64,000 nt of DNA. Origin: Betaproteobacteria bacterium. GTDB taxonomy: Bacteria; Pseudomonadota; Gammaproteobacteria; Burkholderiales; SG8-39. Below, one piece after another: positions 38,422-49,142 of this stretch. The notes under the pieces are model-generated. The model was not told where the DNA came from and made no database searches. It saw only the letters and a program-made list of their open reading frames with translations. The translations under genes were made by a program, and so were the position numbers. How positions within the stretch are numbered: position 1 is the first letter of the stretch; each line of letters starts with the position of its first letter. Location: positions 42,582-106,581 of the forward strand of contig JACQTO010000220.1 of assembly GCA_016210745.1 (NCBI GenBank). Direction: 5' to 3'.

Positions 38422-38958
38422 ATGAACTTCTGTCCTCAGTGCGGCGGCAAGCTCGCCCTCCGCGTGCCCCCCGGCGACACGCTGCCTAGGCACGTGTGCG
38501 ATTCGTGCGGCGTGGTCCACTACAAGAACCCGCTCATGGTGATCGGGGCGATCCCCGAGTGGGAAGACCGGATACTCCTGTGCAAGCGGGCAATCGAGCC
38601 GCGCCTGGGCAAGTGGACCCTGCCCGCAGGTTTTATGGAGCTGGGCGAGACGACGGCGCAGGCGGCGATTCGCGAAACGCTCGAGGAAGCATGTGCGCGC
38701 ATCGAAATCAGCGACGCCTTCACCATGCTGTCGGTGCCGCATGTCAATCAGGTGCACATCTTTTACCGCGCCAAATTGCTCGACCTCGAATTCGGGCCCG
38801 GCGAGGAGAGTCTGGAAGTGGCGCTGTTTCGCGAGAACGAAATTCCGTGGCAGGAAATCGCGTTTCGAACCATCGCTGCGACGCTCAGGCATTACTACAG
38901 CGACCGCAGCCAAGGCACCTACCGGTTTCACGCCGGCGAGGTCGCCGCGCCGAAGTAG
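38422..38958 (+). CDS. NUDIX hydrolase with N-terminal zinc ribbon
   Basis: FCPQCGGKL; GFMELGETTAQAAIRETLEEAC Nudix box. Confidence 0.88.
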   Translation: MNFCPQCGGKLALRVPPGDTLPRHVCDSCGVVHYKNPLMVIGAIPEWEDRILLCKRAIEPRLGKWTLPAGFMELGETTAQAAIRETLEEACARIEISDAFTMLSVPHVNQVHIFYRAKLLDLEFGPGEESLEVALFRENEIPWQEIAFRTIAATLRHYYSDRSQGTYRFHAGEVAAPK

Positions 38959-38981
38959 ATGCGAGCAACACATCCGGACGC

Positions 38982-40187
38982 TTACAGCACCGGCTGCTTT
39001 TCCGGAGTCGATGAGATGTTGTGAATCGACAGGTCGGCGCCGTTGAACTCTTCCTCCTGATCGAGCCTCAGACCGATGGTCGCCTTGATGCCGCCGTAGA
39101 CCAGCGCTCCGCCTGCCAGCGCCACGCCGATTCCGAGCAGTGTCCCGGCGACTTGGGATCCGATAGCCACACCGCCCATGCCCCCCAATGCCTTGCTGCC
39201 GAAAATTCCCGCTGCGATCCCGCCCCAAGCGCCACACAGGCCGTGCAGCGGCCACACGCCAAGCACGTCGTCGATCTTCCAGCGGTTTTGCGTCAGCGTG
39301 AAGAGGAAAACGAATATCCCGCCGGCGACGCCGCCGACGACGAGCGAGCCCACCGGGTGCATGACGTCCGAGCCTGCGCATACTGCCACCAGGCCCGCGA
39401 GCGGCCCGTTGTGAACGAAGCCCGGGTCGTTTCTTCCGGCGATGAGCGCAGAGAGCGTCCCCCCGGCCATGGCCATGAGCGAGTTAAGCGCCACCAGGCC
39501 GCTTACCTTGTCGAGAGTCTGCGCGGACATTACGTTAAACCCGAACCAACCCACCGAGAGAATCCACGCGCCGAGCGCCAGGAAAGGAATCGACGACGGT
39601 GGATGCGCACTCATCACCCTGCCGTCTTTGCTATAGCGGCCGCTACGGGCGCCCAACATCAAGACGGCAACCAGGCCGATCCAACCGCCGACCGCGTGTA
39701 CCACCACCGAGCCGGCGAAGTCGTGGAATTCCTCGCCGAAGCTCGCTTTGAGCCAGGCCTGGATGCCGTAGTGCTGGTTCCAGGCGATGCCCTCGAAAAA
39801 CGGGTAGACGAATGCGACGATGAGAAACGAAGCGAAGAACTGGGGATAGAACTTGGCGCGCTCCGCGATGCCGCCGGAGACGATGGCAGGAACCGCTGCA
39901 GCGAAAGTGAGCAGGAAAAAAAACCGCACCATTTCGTAGCCGTTCTTTTGCACCAGTTGCTCAGTCCCGGTGAGAAAGCCCGCTCCGTAGGCGATGCCAT
40001 AACCGATGAAAAAATACGCGATGGTGCAAAACGCGAAATCGCTCAGGATTTTGACCAGCGCATTGACCTGGTTTTTCGAGCGAACCGTACCCAGTTCGAG
40101 AAATGCGAATCCGGAGTGCATCGCCAGCACCATAATGGCGCCAAGCAGAATGAAAAGAACATCGGCCCCATGCTTCATCGTTTCCAT
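38982..40187 (-). CDS. amtB: Ammonium transporter
   Basis: Amt fold; GGIAERAKFYPQFFASFL; SVGWFGFNVMSAQTLDK. Confidence 0.9.
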   Translation of the reverse strand: METMKHGADVLFILLGAIMVLAMHSGFAFLELGTVRSKNQVNALVKILSDFAFCTIAYFFIGYGIAYGAGFLTGTEQLVQKNGYEMVRFFFLLTFAAAVPAIVSGGIAERAKFYPQFFASFLIVAFVYPFFEGIAWNQHYGIQAWLKASFGEEFHDFAGSVVVHAVGGWIGLVAVLMLGARSGRYSKDGRVMSAHPPSSIPFLALGAWILSVGWFGFNVMSAQTLDKVSGLVALNSLMAMAGGTLSALIAGRNDPGFVHNGPLAGLVAVCAGSDVMHPVGSLVVGGVAGGIFVFLFTLTQNRWKIDDVLGVWPLHGLCGAWGGIAAGIFGSKALGGMGGVAIGSQVAGTLLGIGVALAGGALVYGGIKATIGLRLDQEEEFNGADLSIHNISSTPEKQPVL

Positions 40188-40386
40188 TGCCCCTCCCGAG
40201 GGAAAACTGTATGTACGCAAGCAATCCCCATTCCTGGTTACCAAGTTGTTGTTTTGGTGATAACTTGAGTTTTCCGCGTGGAAATTCCAGCGGCAAAGTG
40301 CTTAATGATGGTGCGTAATCGGTTCGTGTCGCCCTTTTTTGGGGCGCAGGATGCAATCACATCGGCGCGCGGCTAGTCTTCGGATC

Positions 40387-41097
40387 ATGATTCCCTGGCT
40401 CGACGGCGAGACACCATTTCCACCGCTGCATAAGGCCTTGCGCCATCCCAACGGCCTGCTCGCTGCCGGCGGCGACCTGTCTCCAGCACGGCTGATTGCC
40501 GCCTACAGCCAGGGCATTTTCCCGTGGTATTCGGAGGGAGACCCGATTCTGTGGTGGAGCCCGGACCCGCGCACTGTCCTATTCCCTGAAGAGATCAAGG
40601 TCTCTCGCTCGCTGGCGAAAGTCCTGCGCAACAGGGATTACGAAATCCGCTTCGATACCGCCTTCGACGACGTCATCGCCGGTTGCGCGGCCCCGCGCGC
40701 GGATCAGCCGGGCACTTGGATCACCTCGGAGATGCACGAGGCGTACCTCCACATGCACCGGCTCGGTCACGCGCATTCCGCCGAGACCTGGATCGAAGGA
40801 AAACTCGCCGGCGGGCTCTACGGAATGGCGCTCGGGGCCGTATTCTTCGGCGAATCGATGTTCTCTCGAGAGCGCGATGCCTCGAAAATCGCCCTGGTGG
40901 CGCTGGTCCGGCATCTGCTCGCGAGCGGATTCCGCCTGATCGACTGCCAGATGCACACCGAGCACCTTGCCTCGCTGGGGGCCCGCGCCATCGCACGCCG
41001 GCGGTTCTCACAGTTGCTCTCCGAATTGATAAACTATCCAAATCCTCCGGGACCATGGACCCAAGCCGGCCACATCAACAAGCCATGTCGCAGCTAA
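40387..41097 (+). CDS. aat: Leucyl/phenylalanyl-tRNA--protein transferase
   Basis: [28 protein letters not shown]. Confidence 0.92.
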   Translation: MIPWLDGETPFPPLHKALRHPNGLLAAGGDLSPARLIAAYSQGIFPWYSEGDPILWWSPDPRTVLFPEEIKVSRSLAKVLRNRDYEIRFDTAFDDVIAGCAAPRADQPGTWITSEMHEAYLHMHRLGHAHSAETWIEGKLAGGLYGMALGAVFFGESMFSRERDASKIALVALVRHLLASGFRLIDCQMHTEHLASLGARAIARRRFSQLLSELINYPNPPGPWTQAGHINKPCRS

Positions 41098-41828
41098 ACG
41101 ACCTGCCGCACGCAGTACTGCAGTTCTACGTAACTGCGCCGTATCAGTGCAGCTACCTGCCCGATCGGATGGCGCGCTCGCAGGTGGCAACGCCGAGCCA
41201 TCTCATCGGCAGTGAGCTGTACAGCGATCTGGTGCGCCAAGGTTTCAGGCGTAGCGGCATTTTCACCTATCGTCCTTACTGCGATAGCTGCCGCGCCTGC
41301 GTCCCGGTGCGCGTGTTGGTCGACGAGTTCCGCACGTCCCGCACCCAGCGGCGCGCCGGCGTGCGCCACGCCGGACTCGAGGCGCAGGTGACGCCATTGC
41401 GTTTTCGTGTCGAGCATTACTCGCTGTACCTGCGCTATCAGGCCACGCGCCATGCCGGCGGCGGAATGGACCAGGACAGCCGCGACCAGTATTCGCATTT
41501 TCTTCTGCAAAGCCGGGTCAACACGCGGCTGGTGGAGTTCCGCGACGGCGGCAAGCTGCGCATGGTTTCCATCATCGACCATCTGAGCGACGGAATCTCG
41601 TCCGTGTATACGTTTTACGACCCTGCTGTCCCCCGCTCGAGTTTCGGGACCTACAATATCCTCTGGCAACTCGAACAGTGCCGCTCCCTCGGTCTGCCCT
41701 ACCTTTATCTCGGCTACTGGATCAAGGACAGCCGCAAGATGGCCTACAAGTCGCAGTTCAAGCCCATGCAGGGATTCATCGAGGGCAGATGGCAGGCCCT
41801 GGATGCGATCGTCACGGAACACTGCTGA
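41085..41828 (+). CDS. bpt: Arginyltransferase-family protein (aspartate/glutamate leucyltransferase)
   Basis: [17 protein letters not shown]...[16 protein letters not shown]. Confidence 0.9.
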   Translation: MSQLNDLPHAVLQFYVTAPYQCSYLPDRMARSQVATPSHLIGSELYSDLVRQGFRRSGIFTYRPYCDSCRACVPVRVLVDEFRTSRTQRRAGVRHAGLEAQVTPLRFRVEHYSLYLRYQATRHAGGGMDQDSRDQYSHFLLQSRVNTRLVEFRDGGKLRMVSIIDHLSDGISSVYTFYDPAVPRSSFGTYNILWQLEQCRSLGLPYLYLGYWIKDSRKMAYKSQFKPMQGFIEGRWQALDAIVTEHC

Positions 41829-41859
41829 TACCGCGCCAGAGTTGGGCGCTGATCAGCAG

Positions 41860-41990
41860 GCCAATTTTCACGAAGTTGGCAAGAATCGGCGTTTTTTGGG
41901 TCTCCTCATTTTGTTCAGTTGCAACTTCGCAACTGAACAAAAGGAGGAGATTGATATAACAGCAAAAGCATCATCGCTGCTTCGGGCGCG
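41860..41990 (-). repeat. CHE copy 7 (reverse); hairpin 41901-41950
   Basis: tctcctcattttgttcagttgc-aacttc-gcaactgaacaaaaggaggaga; one mismatch. Confidence 0.88.
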
Positions 41991-42009
41991 CTCGGTTTAA
42001 AATGCCACG

Positions 42010-43041
42010 ATGCTCTATCGTGCGCTACGCCCGTTCCTATTTTCCCTCGATCCCGAGCAGGCACATTGGCTCAGCCTCGCGTCGCTCGACAGGCTGTACC
42101 AGCTCGGGCTGTCTTGCGCGGTCACCTCGCGCATGCCTTCTGTCCCAGTGCGCGCCATGGGACTGGAGTTTCCCAACCCGGTCGGGCTCGCCGCCGGCCT
42201 GGACAAGAACGGCGAGCACATCGCGTCGCTCGGCTCGCTCGGATTCGGGTTTGTCGAGGTGGGCACCATCACACCGAGACCGCAGCCGGGAAATCCGAAA
42301 CCACGGCTTTTTCGGCTGCCGCAGGCCGAGGCCATCATCAACCGCATGGGCTTCAACAATGTAGGCCTGGACCGCGCGGTTCGGAACATCCGCAACGCCG
42401 GATTCCGGGGCGTGCTCGGGGTCAACATCGGCAAGAACTTCGACACACCGATGGAGCGCGCGGTGGACGATTACATCGTCTGTCTGCAGAAGGCGTATCC
42501 GGTCGCGAGCTTTGTCACCGCCAACATTTCCTCACCCAATACCCGCGATCTTCGAACGCTCCAACAGGCCGGGGAGTTGGAGGTGCTGCTCGGCACACTG
42601 ATGCACGAGCGCGACGCGCTGGCCGGCGTGCATGGCCGCGTGGTGCCGCTGGTGGTCAAGATCGCGCCCGATCTCGACGATGCGGCGATCGAGGTCATCG
42701 CCGACAGGGTCAAGGCATACCGGGTCGATGCGGTGATCGCCACCAACACCACCTCTTCGCGCGAAGGCGTGGCGCATCTTGCCCACGGCAGCGAGGCGGG
42801 AGGGCTCTCGGGCGTCCCGCTGCGCGCCAAAGCGACGGCGGTGATAACCCGGTTGCGGCGCGCCCTGGGCGAATCGGTGTGCATCATCGGCGTGGGCGGA
42901 ATCTTCACCGCCGCCGACGCGCAGGAAAAGCTCGACGCCGGCGCCAATCTGGTGCAGATCTACACCGCGCTGCTCTACCGTGGCCCGCAGGTCGTCGGCG
43001 AAATCGTGCGCGGGTTGACCAGGGCCCGAAGAACAAGATGA
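42010..43041 (+). CDS. pyrD: Dihydroorotate dehydrogenase (quinone)
   Basis: [36 protein letters not shown]. Confidence 0.93.
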   Translation: MLYRALRPFLFSLDPEQAHWLSLASLDRLYQLGLSCAVTSRMPSVPVRAMGLEFPNPVGLAAGLDKNGEHIASLGSLGFGFVEVGTITPRPQPGNPKPRLFRLPQAEAIINRMGFNNVGLDRAVRNIRNAGFRGVLGVNIGKNFDTPMERAVDDYIVCLQKAYPVASFVTANISSPNTRDLRTLQQAGELEVLLGTLMHERDALAGVHGRVVPLVVKIAPDLDDAAIEVIADRVKAYRVDAVIATNTTSSREGVAHLAHGSEAGGLSGVPLRAKATAVITRLRRALGESVCIIGVGGIFTAADAQEKLDAGANLVQIYTALLYRGPQVVGEIVRGLTRARRTR

Positions 43042-43394
43042 GCGCGAATGCACGTTCAGGACCTGCGAGGCCGGTGGCGCGAATCGACGAAGCGCAATGC
43101 GTCGGCTGCACCTTGTGCATCCAGGCATGTCCGTTCGACGCCATCGTCGGCGCGCATCACCTGATGCACACGGTCGTCGCGTCGCTGTGCACCGGCTGCA
43201 AACTTTGCATTCCGCCCTGCCCGGTGGACTGCATAGCGCTCGTGCCGACCAGCGGCGAGGATGCGCACTGGGATCGAACGCGCGCCGTCGCCGCGCGCAA
43301 GCGCCGCAAAGCGCGCAGCGCCCGACTGGAGCGCGATCAGGCCGAGCGCGCCGCACGGCTCGCCCGGCGTTCACTCGCGGTCAGCCGCTCGTGA
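43038..43394 (+). CDS. RnfB-like [4Fe-4S] ferredoxin protein
   Basis: [18 protein letters not shown]...[16 protein letters not shown]. Confidence 0.82.
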   Translation: MSANARSGPARPVARIDEAQCVGCTLCIQACPFDAIVGAHHLMHTVVASLCTGCKLCIPPCPVDCIALVPTSGEDAHWDRTRAVAARKRRKARSARLERDQAERAARLARRSLAVSRS

Positions 43395-44023
43395 ATGCGC
43401 AAAAAAGGACCGAGATCTTCCAGCGGCTGCGCGCTGCCAACCCCGCGCCCGCATCCGAACTCGTTTACCGCTCAGCGTTCGAGTTGCTGGTGGCGGTGAT
43501 ACTGTCCGCGCAGGCGACCGACCGCAGCGTCAATGCTGCGACCCCCAGCCTTTTCGCCGCTGCCGATACCCCGTCAAGAATGCTGCAGCTGGGCGAGGAA
43601 CGGCTCACCGCGCACATCAAGTCGATCGGCCTGTATCGATCCAAGGCGAAGCACATCATTGCCGCCTGTCGGCAGCTGGTCGAGCGGCATGCGGGCCAGG
43701 TGCCGCAGTCACGCGAGGCGCTCGAATCGCTCCCCGGCGTGGGCCGCAAGACCGCCAACGTGATCATGAACGTCGCCTTCGGCCAGCCCACCATTGCCGT
43801 CGATACGCACATATTTCGCCTGGCAAACCGCACCGGCATTGCCCCTGGCAAAGACGTGCGCGAGGTCGAGGATCGCCTCGTGCGGCTGGTGCCCGAGGAA
43901 TTCCGCCAGCACGCACATCACTGGCTCATCCTGCACGGACGTTACGTGTGCAAGGCGAGGAAGCCGGACTGTCCGAGGTGCATCATTCGCGACTTATGCG
44001 AATGGAAGTCCAAGGTGGAATGA
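43391..44023 (+). CDS. nth: Endonuclease III
   Basis: Hh[20 protein letters not shown]-terminal CxxxxxxCxxCxxxxxC cluster; GTG start. Confidence 0.93.
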   Translation: MNAQKRTEIFQRLRAANPAPASELVYRSAFELLVAVILSAQATDRSVNAATPSLFAAADTPSRMLQLGEERLTAHIKSIGLYRSKAKHIIAACRQLVERHAGQVPQSREALESLPGVGRKTANVIMNVAFGQPTIAVDTHIFRLANRTGIAPGKDVREVEDRLVRLVPEEFRQHAHHWLILHGRYVCKARKPDCPRCIIRDLCEWKSKVE

Positions 44024-44075
44024 GAATTCAGGCTTCAGCGCGGCGACACCGCGGTCTTCCTTCGGTCTTGAATCC

Positions 44076-44214
44076 TAAGCCGGACGAGCCGGAACCAAGG
44101 AAGCTGGTTTTGCCGTTTATCAATCTCCCCCTTTTGCGCGGTTGCGCGCAACCGCGCAAAAGGGGGAGACGAATTTCGAAACCAAATCTTCGCCGAATTT
44201 GTCAACCGTAAAAG
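44076..44214 (+). repeat. CHE copy 8; hairpin 44124-44169
   Basis: tctcccccttttgcgcggttgc-gc-gcaaccgcgcaaaagggggaga, perfect stem. Confidence 0.92.
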
Positions 44215-44219
44215 TGACG

Positions 44220-44645
44220 ATGTTCAATCCAACCCGCGATCAAGTCAGGCAGTTCTTTTTCGGCACCTGGGCCAAGTACAGGTCGGGCCAGGCGCTTGCG
44301 GGCATGGAGCCGATGGCGCTGGGCGTGATCCTGCTGCACCCGGAGTACCACGCGGTACTCGAGGCGGCCGAGCGCGCCGCCGATCGGGATTATTCGCCGG
44401 AGTCGGGCGAGACGAACCCATTTCTGCATATGAGCCTGCATTTGGCAATCGAGGAGCAGTTATCCATCGATCAACCGCCCGGTATTCGCGCCGCCTTCGA
44501 CGAATTGCTGAGCAGGAAGACCGAACGCCACGCAGCGCTGCATGCGGCGCTCGAATGCCTCGGGGAGGCGCTCTGGCGCGCGCAGCACGACGGCACGCCG
44601 CTCGATGCGCAGGCGTATATCGAGTGCATGCAGAGAGCGAAATAG
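44220..44645 (+). CDS. DUF1841-like protein
   Basis: MFNPTRDQVRQFFFGTWAKYRSGQ. Confidence 0.8.
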   Translation: MFNPTRDQVRQFFFGTWAKYRSGQALAGMEPMALGVILLHPEYHAVLEAAERAADRDYSPESGETNPFLHMSLHLAIEEQLSIDQPPGIRAAFDELLSRKTERHAALHAALECLGEALWRAQHDGTPLDAQAYIECMQRAK

Positions 44646-44829
44646 CGCTGGCCGACATCGACGGCGATCGTCGCCGCGGCGGTCGGGCGAGCAGCGACAC
44701 GCGCGTCACCGCGAATGGAACCTGAAAGCGCGTTCGCCACAGCGGTATTGCGGGTAAGTGCTCTGTCGCAGGCAAGTTCGCGCACAGCCAACGTATAATT
44801 GCGGCTCAAATTCAGGAAAGGCGCAAACA

Positions 44830-45672
44830 ATGCGTTTCAACGGATCCGATACCTACGTCGCCACCGACGATCTCAAGCTTGCCGTCAACGCGGCAATCAC
44901 GCTTGAGCGGCCACTGCTGATAAAAGGTGAGCCGGGCACAGGCAAGACCAAGCTAGCCGAAGAGGTTGCGACCGCGCTCGGGCTGCCGCTGCTTGAGTGG
45001 CACATCAAGTCGACCACCAAGGCGCAGCAGGGGTTGTACGAGTACGACGCGGTCAGCCGCCTGCGCGACTCGCAGCTCGGGGACCCTCGCGTGCAGGATA
45101 TCGCCAATTACATCGTGCGCGGCATGCTGTGGCAGGCCTTGACCGCCGACAAGCCGGTAGTGCTTCTCATCGACGAGGTCGACAAGGCCGACATCGAGTT
45201 CCCCAACGACCTGTTGCGGGAATTGGACCGCATGGAATTCTACGTCTATGAAACGCGCGAACTCATACGCGCCAAGCACCGGCCGATCGTTTTCATCACC
45301 TCGAACAACGAAAAAGAGCTGCCCGACGCTTTCCTGCGCCGCTGTTTCTTCCACTATATCCGCTTTCCCGACAAGGACACGATGGAGCGCATCGTCGCGG
45401 TGCACTATCCCGGCATCAAGAAGACGCTGCTGCGCGAGGCAATGGAGGTCTTCTTCGAGCTGCGCGAAGTTCCTGGACTGAAGAAGAAGCCTTCCACCTC
45501 GGAGTTGCTCGATTGGCTGAAGCTCTTGCTCGCCGAGGATATCCCTCCGGAAGCGCTGAGGAGCAAGGAGCGCAAGACCATCATCCCGCCGCTGCACGGC
45601 GCGCTGCTCAAAAACGAACAGGACGTGCATCTGTTCGAGCGGCTGGTGTTCATGTCGAGGCACAATCGTTAA
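44830..45672 (+). CDS. MoxR-family AAA ATPase
   Basis: GEPGTGKTKLAEEVA; LLIDEVDKADIEFPNDLLRELDRMEFYV. Confidence 0.9.
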   Translation: MRFNGSDTYVATDDLKLAVNAAITLERPLLIKGEPGTGKTKLAEEVATALGLPLLEWHIKSTTKAQQGLYEYDAVSRLRDSQLGDPRVQDIANYIVRGMLWQALTADKPVVLLIDEVDKADIEFPNDLLRELDRMEFYVYETRELIRAKHRPIVFITSNNEKELPDAFLRRCFFHYIRFPDKDTMERIVAVHYPGIKKTLLREAMEVFFELREVPGLKKKPSTSELLDWLKLLLAEDIPPEALRSKERKTIIPPLHGALLKNEQDVHLFERLVFMSRHNR

Positions 45673-45717
45673 GGATCAAGGGTGAACGAGTCGGAATCGG
45701 CGATGCATAAAACGCCT

Positions 45718-45868
45718 ACGCCGGAAGAGCCGGAACCGAGCGAGCTGGTTTTGCCGTTTATCAATCTCCCCTTTTTGTGCGGTTGCGTGCAACCGCACAA
45801 AAGGGGGAGACCAATTTAGAATCCAAATCTTCGCCACATTTGTCAACAGTAAGCTTGTAGCGCCTAAA
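45718..45868 (+). repeat. CHE copy 9; hairpin 45764-45810
   Basis: tctcccctttttgtgcggttgc-gt-gcaaccgcacaaaagggggaga; one G-T type mismatch. Confidence 0.9.
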
Positions 45869-45885
45869 TCCTCCATCCTCACCTA

Positions 45886-47070
45886 ATGCTCGCCGGTTTC
45901 TTCCTCAGGCTCAAAGATGCCAAGCTCCCAGTCTCGATCAAGGAATACTTGACGCTGATCGAAGGCATGCACAAGCATGTGATCTCGCCCTCGATCGACG
46001 AGTTCTACTACTTGGCGCGCATGACGCTCGTGAAGGACGAGGCGAACTTCGATAAATTCGACCGCGCCTTTGGCGAGTATTTCAACGGCATCGAGTCTCT
46101 GACCGGCGCCGAACTCGACATACCGCTCGAATGGCTGCTCAAGCAGGCCGAATTGAAGCTGACCGACGAGGAAAAGGCGAAAATCGAGGCGCTCGGCGGT
46201 TGGGAAAAGCTGATGGAGACGCTGAAAAAACGCCTCGAGGAGCAAAAGGAGCGCCATCAGGGCGGCAGCAAATGGATCGGCACGGCCGGAACCTCGCCCT
46301 TTGGCGCCTATGGCTACAACCCCGAAGGCATACGCATCGGCCAGCAAGGCTCGCGCAACCGCAGCGCGGTCAAGGTCTGGGACAAGCGCGAGTACCAAAA
46401 TCTGGATGACTCGGTCGAATTGGGCACGCGCAACATCAAGGTTGCGCTGCGGCGCCTGCGCAAGTTCGCGCGCGACGGCGCCCCCGAGGAACTGGATCTC
46501 GATACCACCATCGACAAGACCGCGCGCAACGCCGGCTGGCTCGACTTGCATATGCGGCCGGAGCGCCACAACACGGTCAAGGTGCTGCTATTCCTCGATA
46601 TCGGCGGCTCGATGGACGATCACATCAAGCTGTGCCAGGAAATGTTCTCGGCGGCCAAGACCGAGTTCAAGCACATGGAGTACTTCTACTTCCACAACTG
46701 CCTGTACGATTTCGTCTGGAAGGACAACCGCCGGCGCCACGCCGAGCGAACGCGCACCTGGGATGTGATGCACAAGTATGGGCACGACTACAAGCTGATT
46801 TTCATCGGCGACGCAACCATGAGCCCCTACGAAATCCTGCAGCCGGGCGGCTCGATCGAATACAGCAACGAGGAGGCCGGGGCGGTCTGGATCAAGCGCA
46901 TGCTCGAGATCTATCACAAGGCCGTGTGGCTCAACCCGGAGCCCGAAGAGATGTGGTCCTACCGCCAGTCGATCGGAATCATGCGCGAACTGATGGGCGG
47001 GCGCATGTTCCCCACCACGATCGAGGGCCTTGAGCGCGCCATGCGCTATCTGTCGCAGGGAAATAAGTAG
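45886..47070 (+). CDS. VWA-domain (CoxE-like) protein
   Basis: FLDIGGSMDDHIKLCQEMFSAAK; adjacent to MoxR. Confidence 0.85.
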   Translation: MLAGFFLRLKDAKLPVSIKEYLTLIEGMHKHVISPSIDEFYYLARMTLVKDEANFDKFDRAFGEYFNGIESLTGAELDIPLEWLLKQAELKLTDEEKAKIEALGGWEKLMETLKKRLEEQKERHQGGSKWIGTAGTSPFGAYGYNPEGIRIGQQGSRNRSAVKVWDKREYQNLDDSVELGTRNIKVALRRLRKFARDGAPEELDLDTTIDKTARNAGWLDLHMRPERHNTVKVLLFLDIGGSMDDHIKLCQEMFSAAKTEFKHMEYFYFHNCLYDFVWKDNRRRHAERTRTWDVMHKYGHDYKLIFIGDATMSPYEILQPGGSIEYSNEEAGAVWIKRMLEIYHKAVWLNPEPEEMWSYRQSIGIMRELMGGRMFPTTIEGLERAMRYLSQGNK

Positions 47071-47071
47071 C

Positions 47072-47114
47072 GACGAGGTTGGGTTTGCCGTTTATCGATC
47101 TCCCCTTTTAATGG
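47072..47114 (+). repeat. CHE copy 10, truncated (arm A and start of left stem only)
   Basis: gaggttgggtttgccgtttatcgatctcccctttta, then the TCAGAG element; no arm B. Confidence 0.8.
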
Positions 47115-47201
47115 TTAATTGGGGTCAGAGTAACTTTTTCACCCTGCGCATCACAGATCGACACGCGGTAACTCAGAAAAAGTTACTCTGACCCCAATTA
47201 A
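47115..47201. repeat. TCAGAG palindromic element copy ii
   Basis: ttaattggggtcagagtaactttttc...gaaaaagttactctgaccccaattaa. Confidence 0.9.
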
Positions 47202-49012
47202 TTCCGACTCGGCGGCGGCGCGACCTTCAACACTTCGTCAAAGGTAGTCATGCCTTGCGCCACCTTCATGGCGCCGCTGATCCGCAGCGGCTTCATGCCC
47301 TCCTTGTACGCCTGCTCGCGGATTTTCGCGACATCGGCCGCGGCGGTGATGAGCCGCTTCATCTCGGGCGACATCAGCAGGATCTCATAGAGCCCTACCC
47401 GGCCGTGGTATCCGGTATTGCGGCACTCCAGGCATCCCGCCGCCCGATAGATGTACTCGGGACGCTTCGCCTTCCAGGGCGCGACGAACTCGCCCCAGTT
47501 CACATCCTCGGCCCGAAGCGAATCGAAAGGCATCTTCTCCTTGCAATGTCTGCACAGCGTCTTGACCAGCCGCTGCGCCATGACGCCGAGGATCGTTGAA
47601 GTCAGCAGGTAGGGCGGCACACCCAAGTCGAGCAGCCGCGTGATCGCCGAAGCCGCATCGTTGGTGTGCAGCGTCGAGAGCACCAGGTGCCCGGTGAGCG
47701 CCGCCTGGATTGCCATCTCCGCGGTCTCGAGGTCGCGCACCTCGCCGACCATGATGATGTCGGGGTCCTGGCGCATCAACGCGCGCACGCCATCGGCGAA
47801 ACCGAGATCGATGCTGGGCGTGACCTGCATCTGATTGAACGCGGGCTCGATCATTTCAATCGGGTCCTCGATGGTGCAGACGTTCACCTCGGGGGTCGCC
47901 AGCGTCTTGAGCGTCGAATAGAGCGTCGTGGTCTTGCCCGACCCGGTCGGCCCGGTCACCAGGATGATGCCATTGGGCTGCGCGATCATTTCACTCCAGC
48001 GCGCCTTGTCGTCTTCGGAGAAGCCGAGCTCGACAAAGTCCTTGACCACCACCTCGGGGTCGAAAATGCGCATGACCAGCTTTTCCCCGAAGGCCGTGGG
48101 CAGCGTGGATAGGCGCAGTTCCACTTCCTGCCCGTCGGCGGTGCGCGTCTTGATGCGCCCGTCCTGCGGGCGGCGCTTCTCGACGACGTCCATTCGGCCC
48201 AGAATCTTGATCCGGCTGGTCATGGCCGCCATGACCGGCATCGGGATCTGGTACACCTGGTGCAGCACGCCGTCGATGCGGAAACGCACGATGCCGGCGT
48301 CGCGCCGCGGTTCCAGGTGAATATCGCTCGCGCGCTGGTCGAACGCGTATTGCCACAGCCAGTCGACCACGTGGACGACGTGCTGGTCGTTGGCGTCCAG
48401 CTGCGCCTTGGTGCGGCCCATCTCGACCAGTTGCTCGAAGTTGCCGAGTCCGGAGCGCTGATCGCCCTTCTTCTCGGCGCCCTTGATGGAGCGCGCCAGA
48501 TTGTAGAACTCGACTTGGTAGCGGCTGATGTCGAGCGGATTGGCGATGACGCGGCGGATATCCAGGCGCAGGATGGGCTTGAGCTCCTTTTCCCACTCCG
48601 TGACATAGGGCTCGCAGGTGGCGATCACCACCTCGCGCGTACTTACCTCGACCGGCAGAATCTTGAATCGCGTGGCGTAAGCATTCGACATCACCTCGGT
48701 GACCGCGGCGAAGTTGATCTTGAGCGGATCGATGTGGAAGTATTCCATGCCGACTTTCCCCGCCAGCCATTCGGCAAGCCACTCCAGGTGCATGACCTTG
48801 TTGGGGGGAAGCAGCGATTTCCATTTCTGGTCCGCAATCAGAACCAGGGGGTGGTGTTCGCCGTGACGCAGTCGCCGGTCGGCGATCAACTGCTCGGCGT
48901 CGGCACGACGAACGTGGCCATCGGCCACCAGCGCATCGAGCGCCTCGGAAAGCGTAAGGCGATGCTCGGTGACCGGCGCTGTGACCGGCAGCAGGGTCGA
49001 TGCCTGGGCCAT
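47198..49012 (-). CDS. Orphan GspE/PulE-family secretion ATPase
   Basis: GPTGSGKTTTLYSTLKTL; ASDIHLEPRRD; no secretin next to it. Confidence 0.88.
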   Translation of the reverse strand: MAQASTLLPVTAPVTEHRLTLSEALDALVADGHVRRADAEQLIADRRLRHGEHHPLVLIADQKWKSLLPPNKVMHLEWLAEWLAGKVGMEYFHIDPLKINFAAVTEVMSNAYATRFKILPVEVSTREVVIATCEPYVTEWEKELKPILRLDIRRVIANPLDISRYQVEFYNLARSIKGAEKKGDQRSGLGNFEQLVEMGRTKAQLDANDQHVVHVVDWLWQYAFDQRASDIHLEPRRDAGIVRFRIDGVLHQVYQIPMPVMAAMTSRIKILGRMDVVEKRRPQDGRIKTRTADGQEVELRLSTLPTAFGEKLVMRIFDPEVVVKDFVELGFSEDDKARWSEMIAQPNGIILVTGPTGSGKTTTLYSTLKTLATPEVNVCTIEDPIEMIEPAFNQMQVTPSIDLGFADGVRALMRQDPDIIMVGEVRDLETAEMAIQAALTGHLVLSTLHTNDAASAITRLLDLGVPPYLLTSTILGVMAQRLVKTLCRHCKEKMPFDSLRAEDVNWGEFVAPWKAKRPEYIYRAAGCLECRNTGYHGRVGLYEILLMSPEMKRLITAAADVAKIREQAYKEGMKPLRISGAMKVAQGMTTFDEVLKVAPPPSRN

Positions 49013-49142
49013 TTGACTGGAACCTATCTCAGTAGTATGCCGCGCGTGCGACAGCGGCGATTGGGTTCTCGCACTATAGCCACCCCTCCCCGACACGGCA
49101 AGCGCGCTTTGACAAGGGCGCCAATCTGCTGCAATCTGTTAG

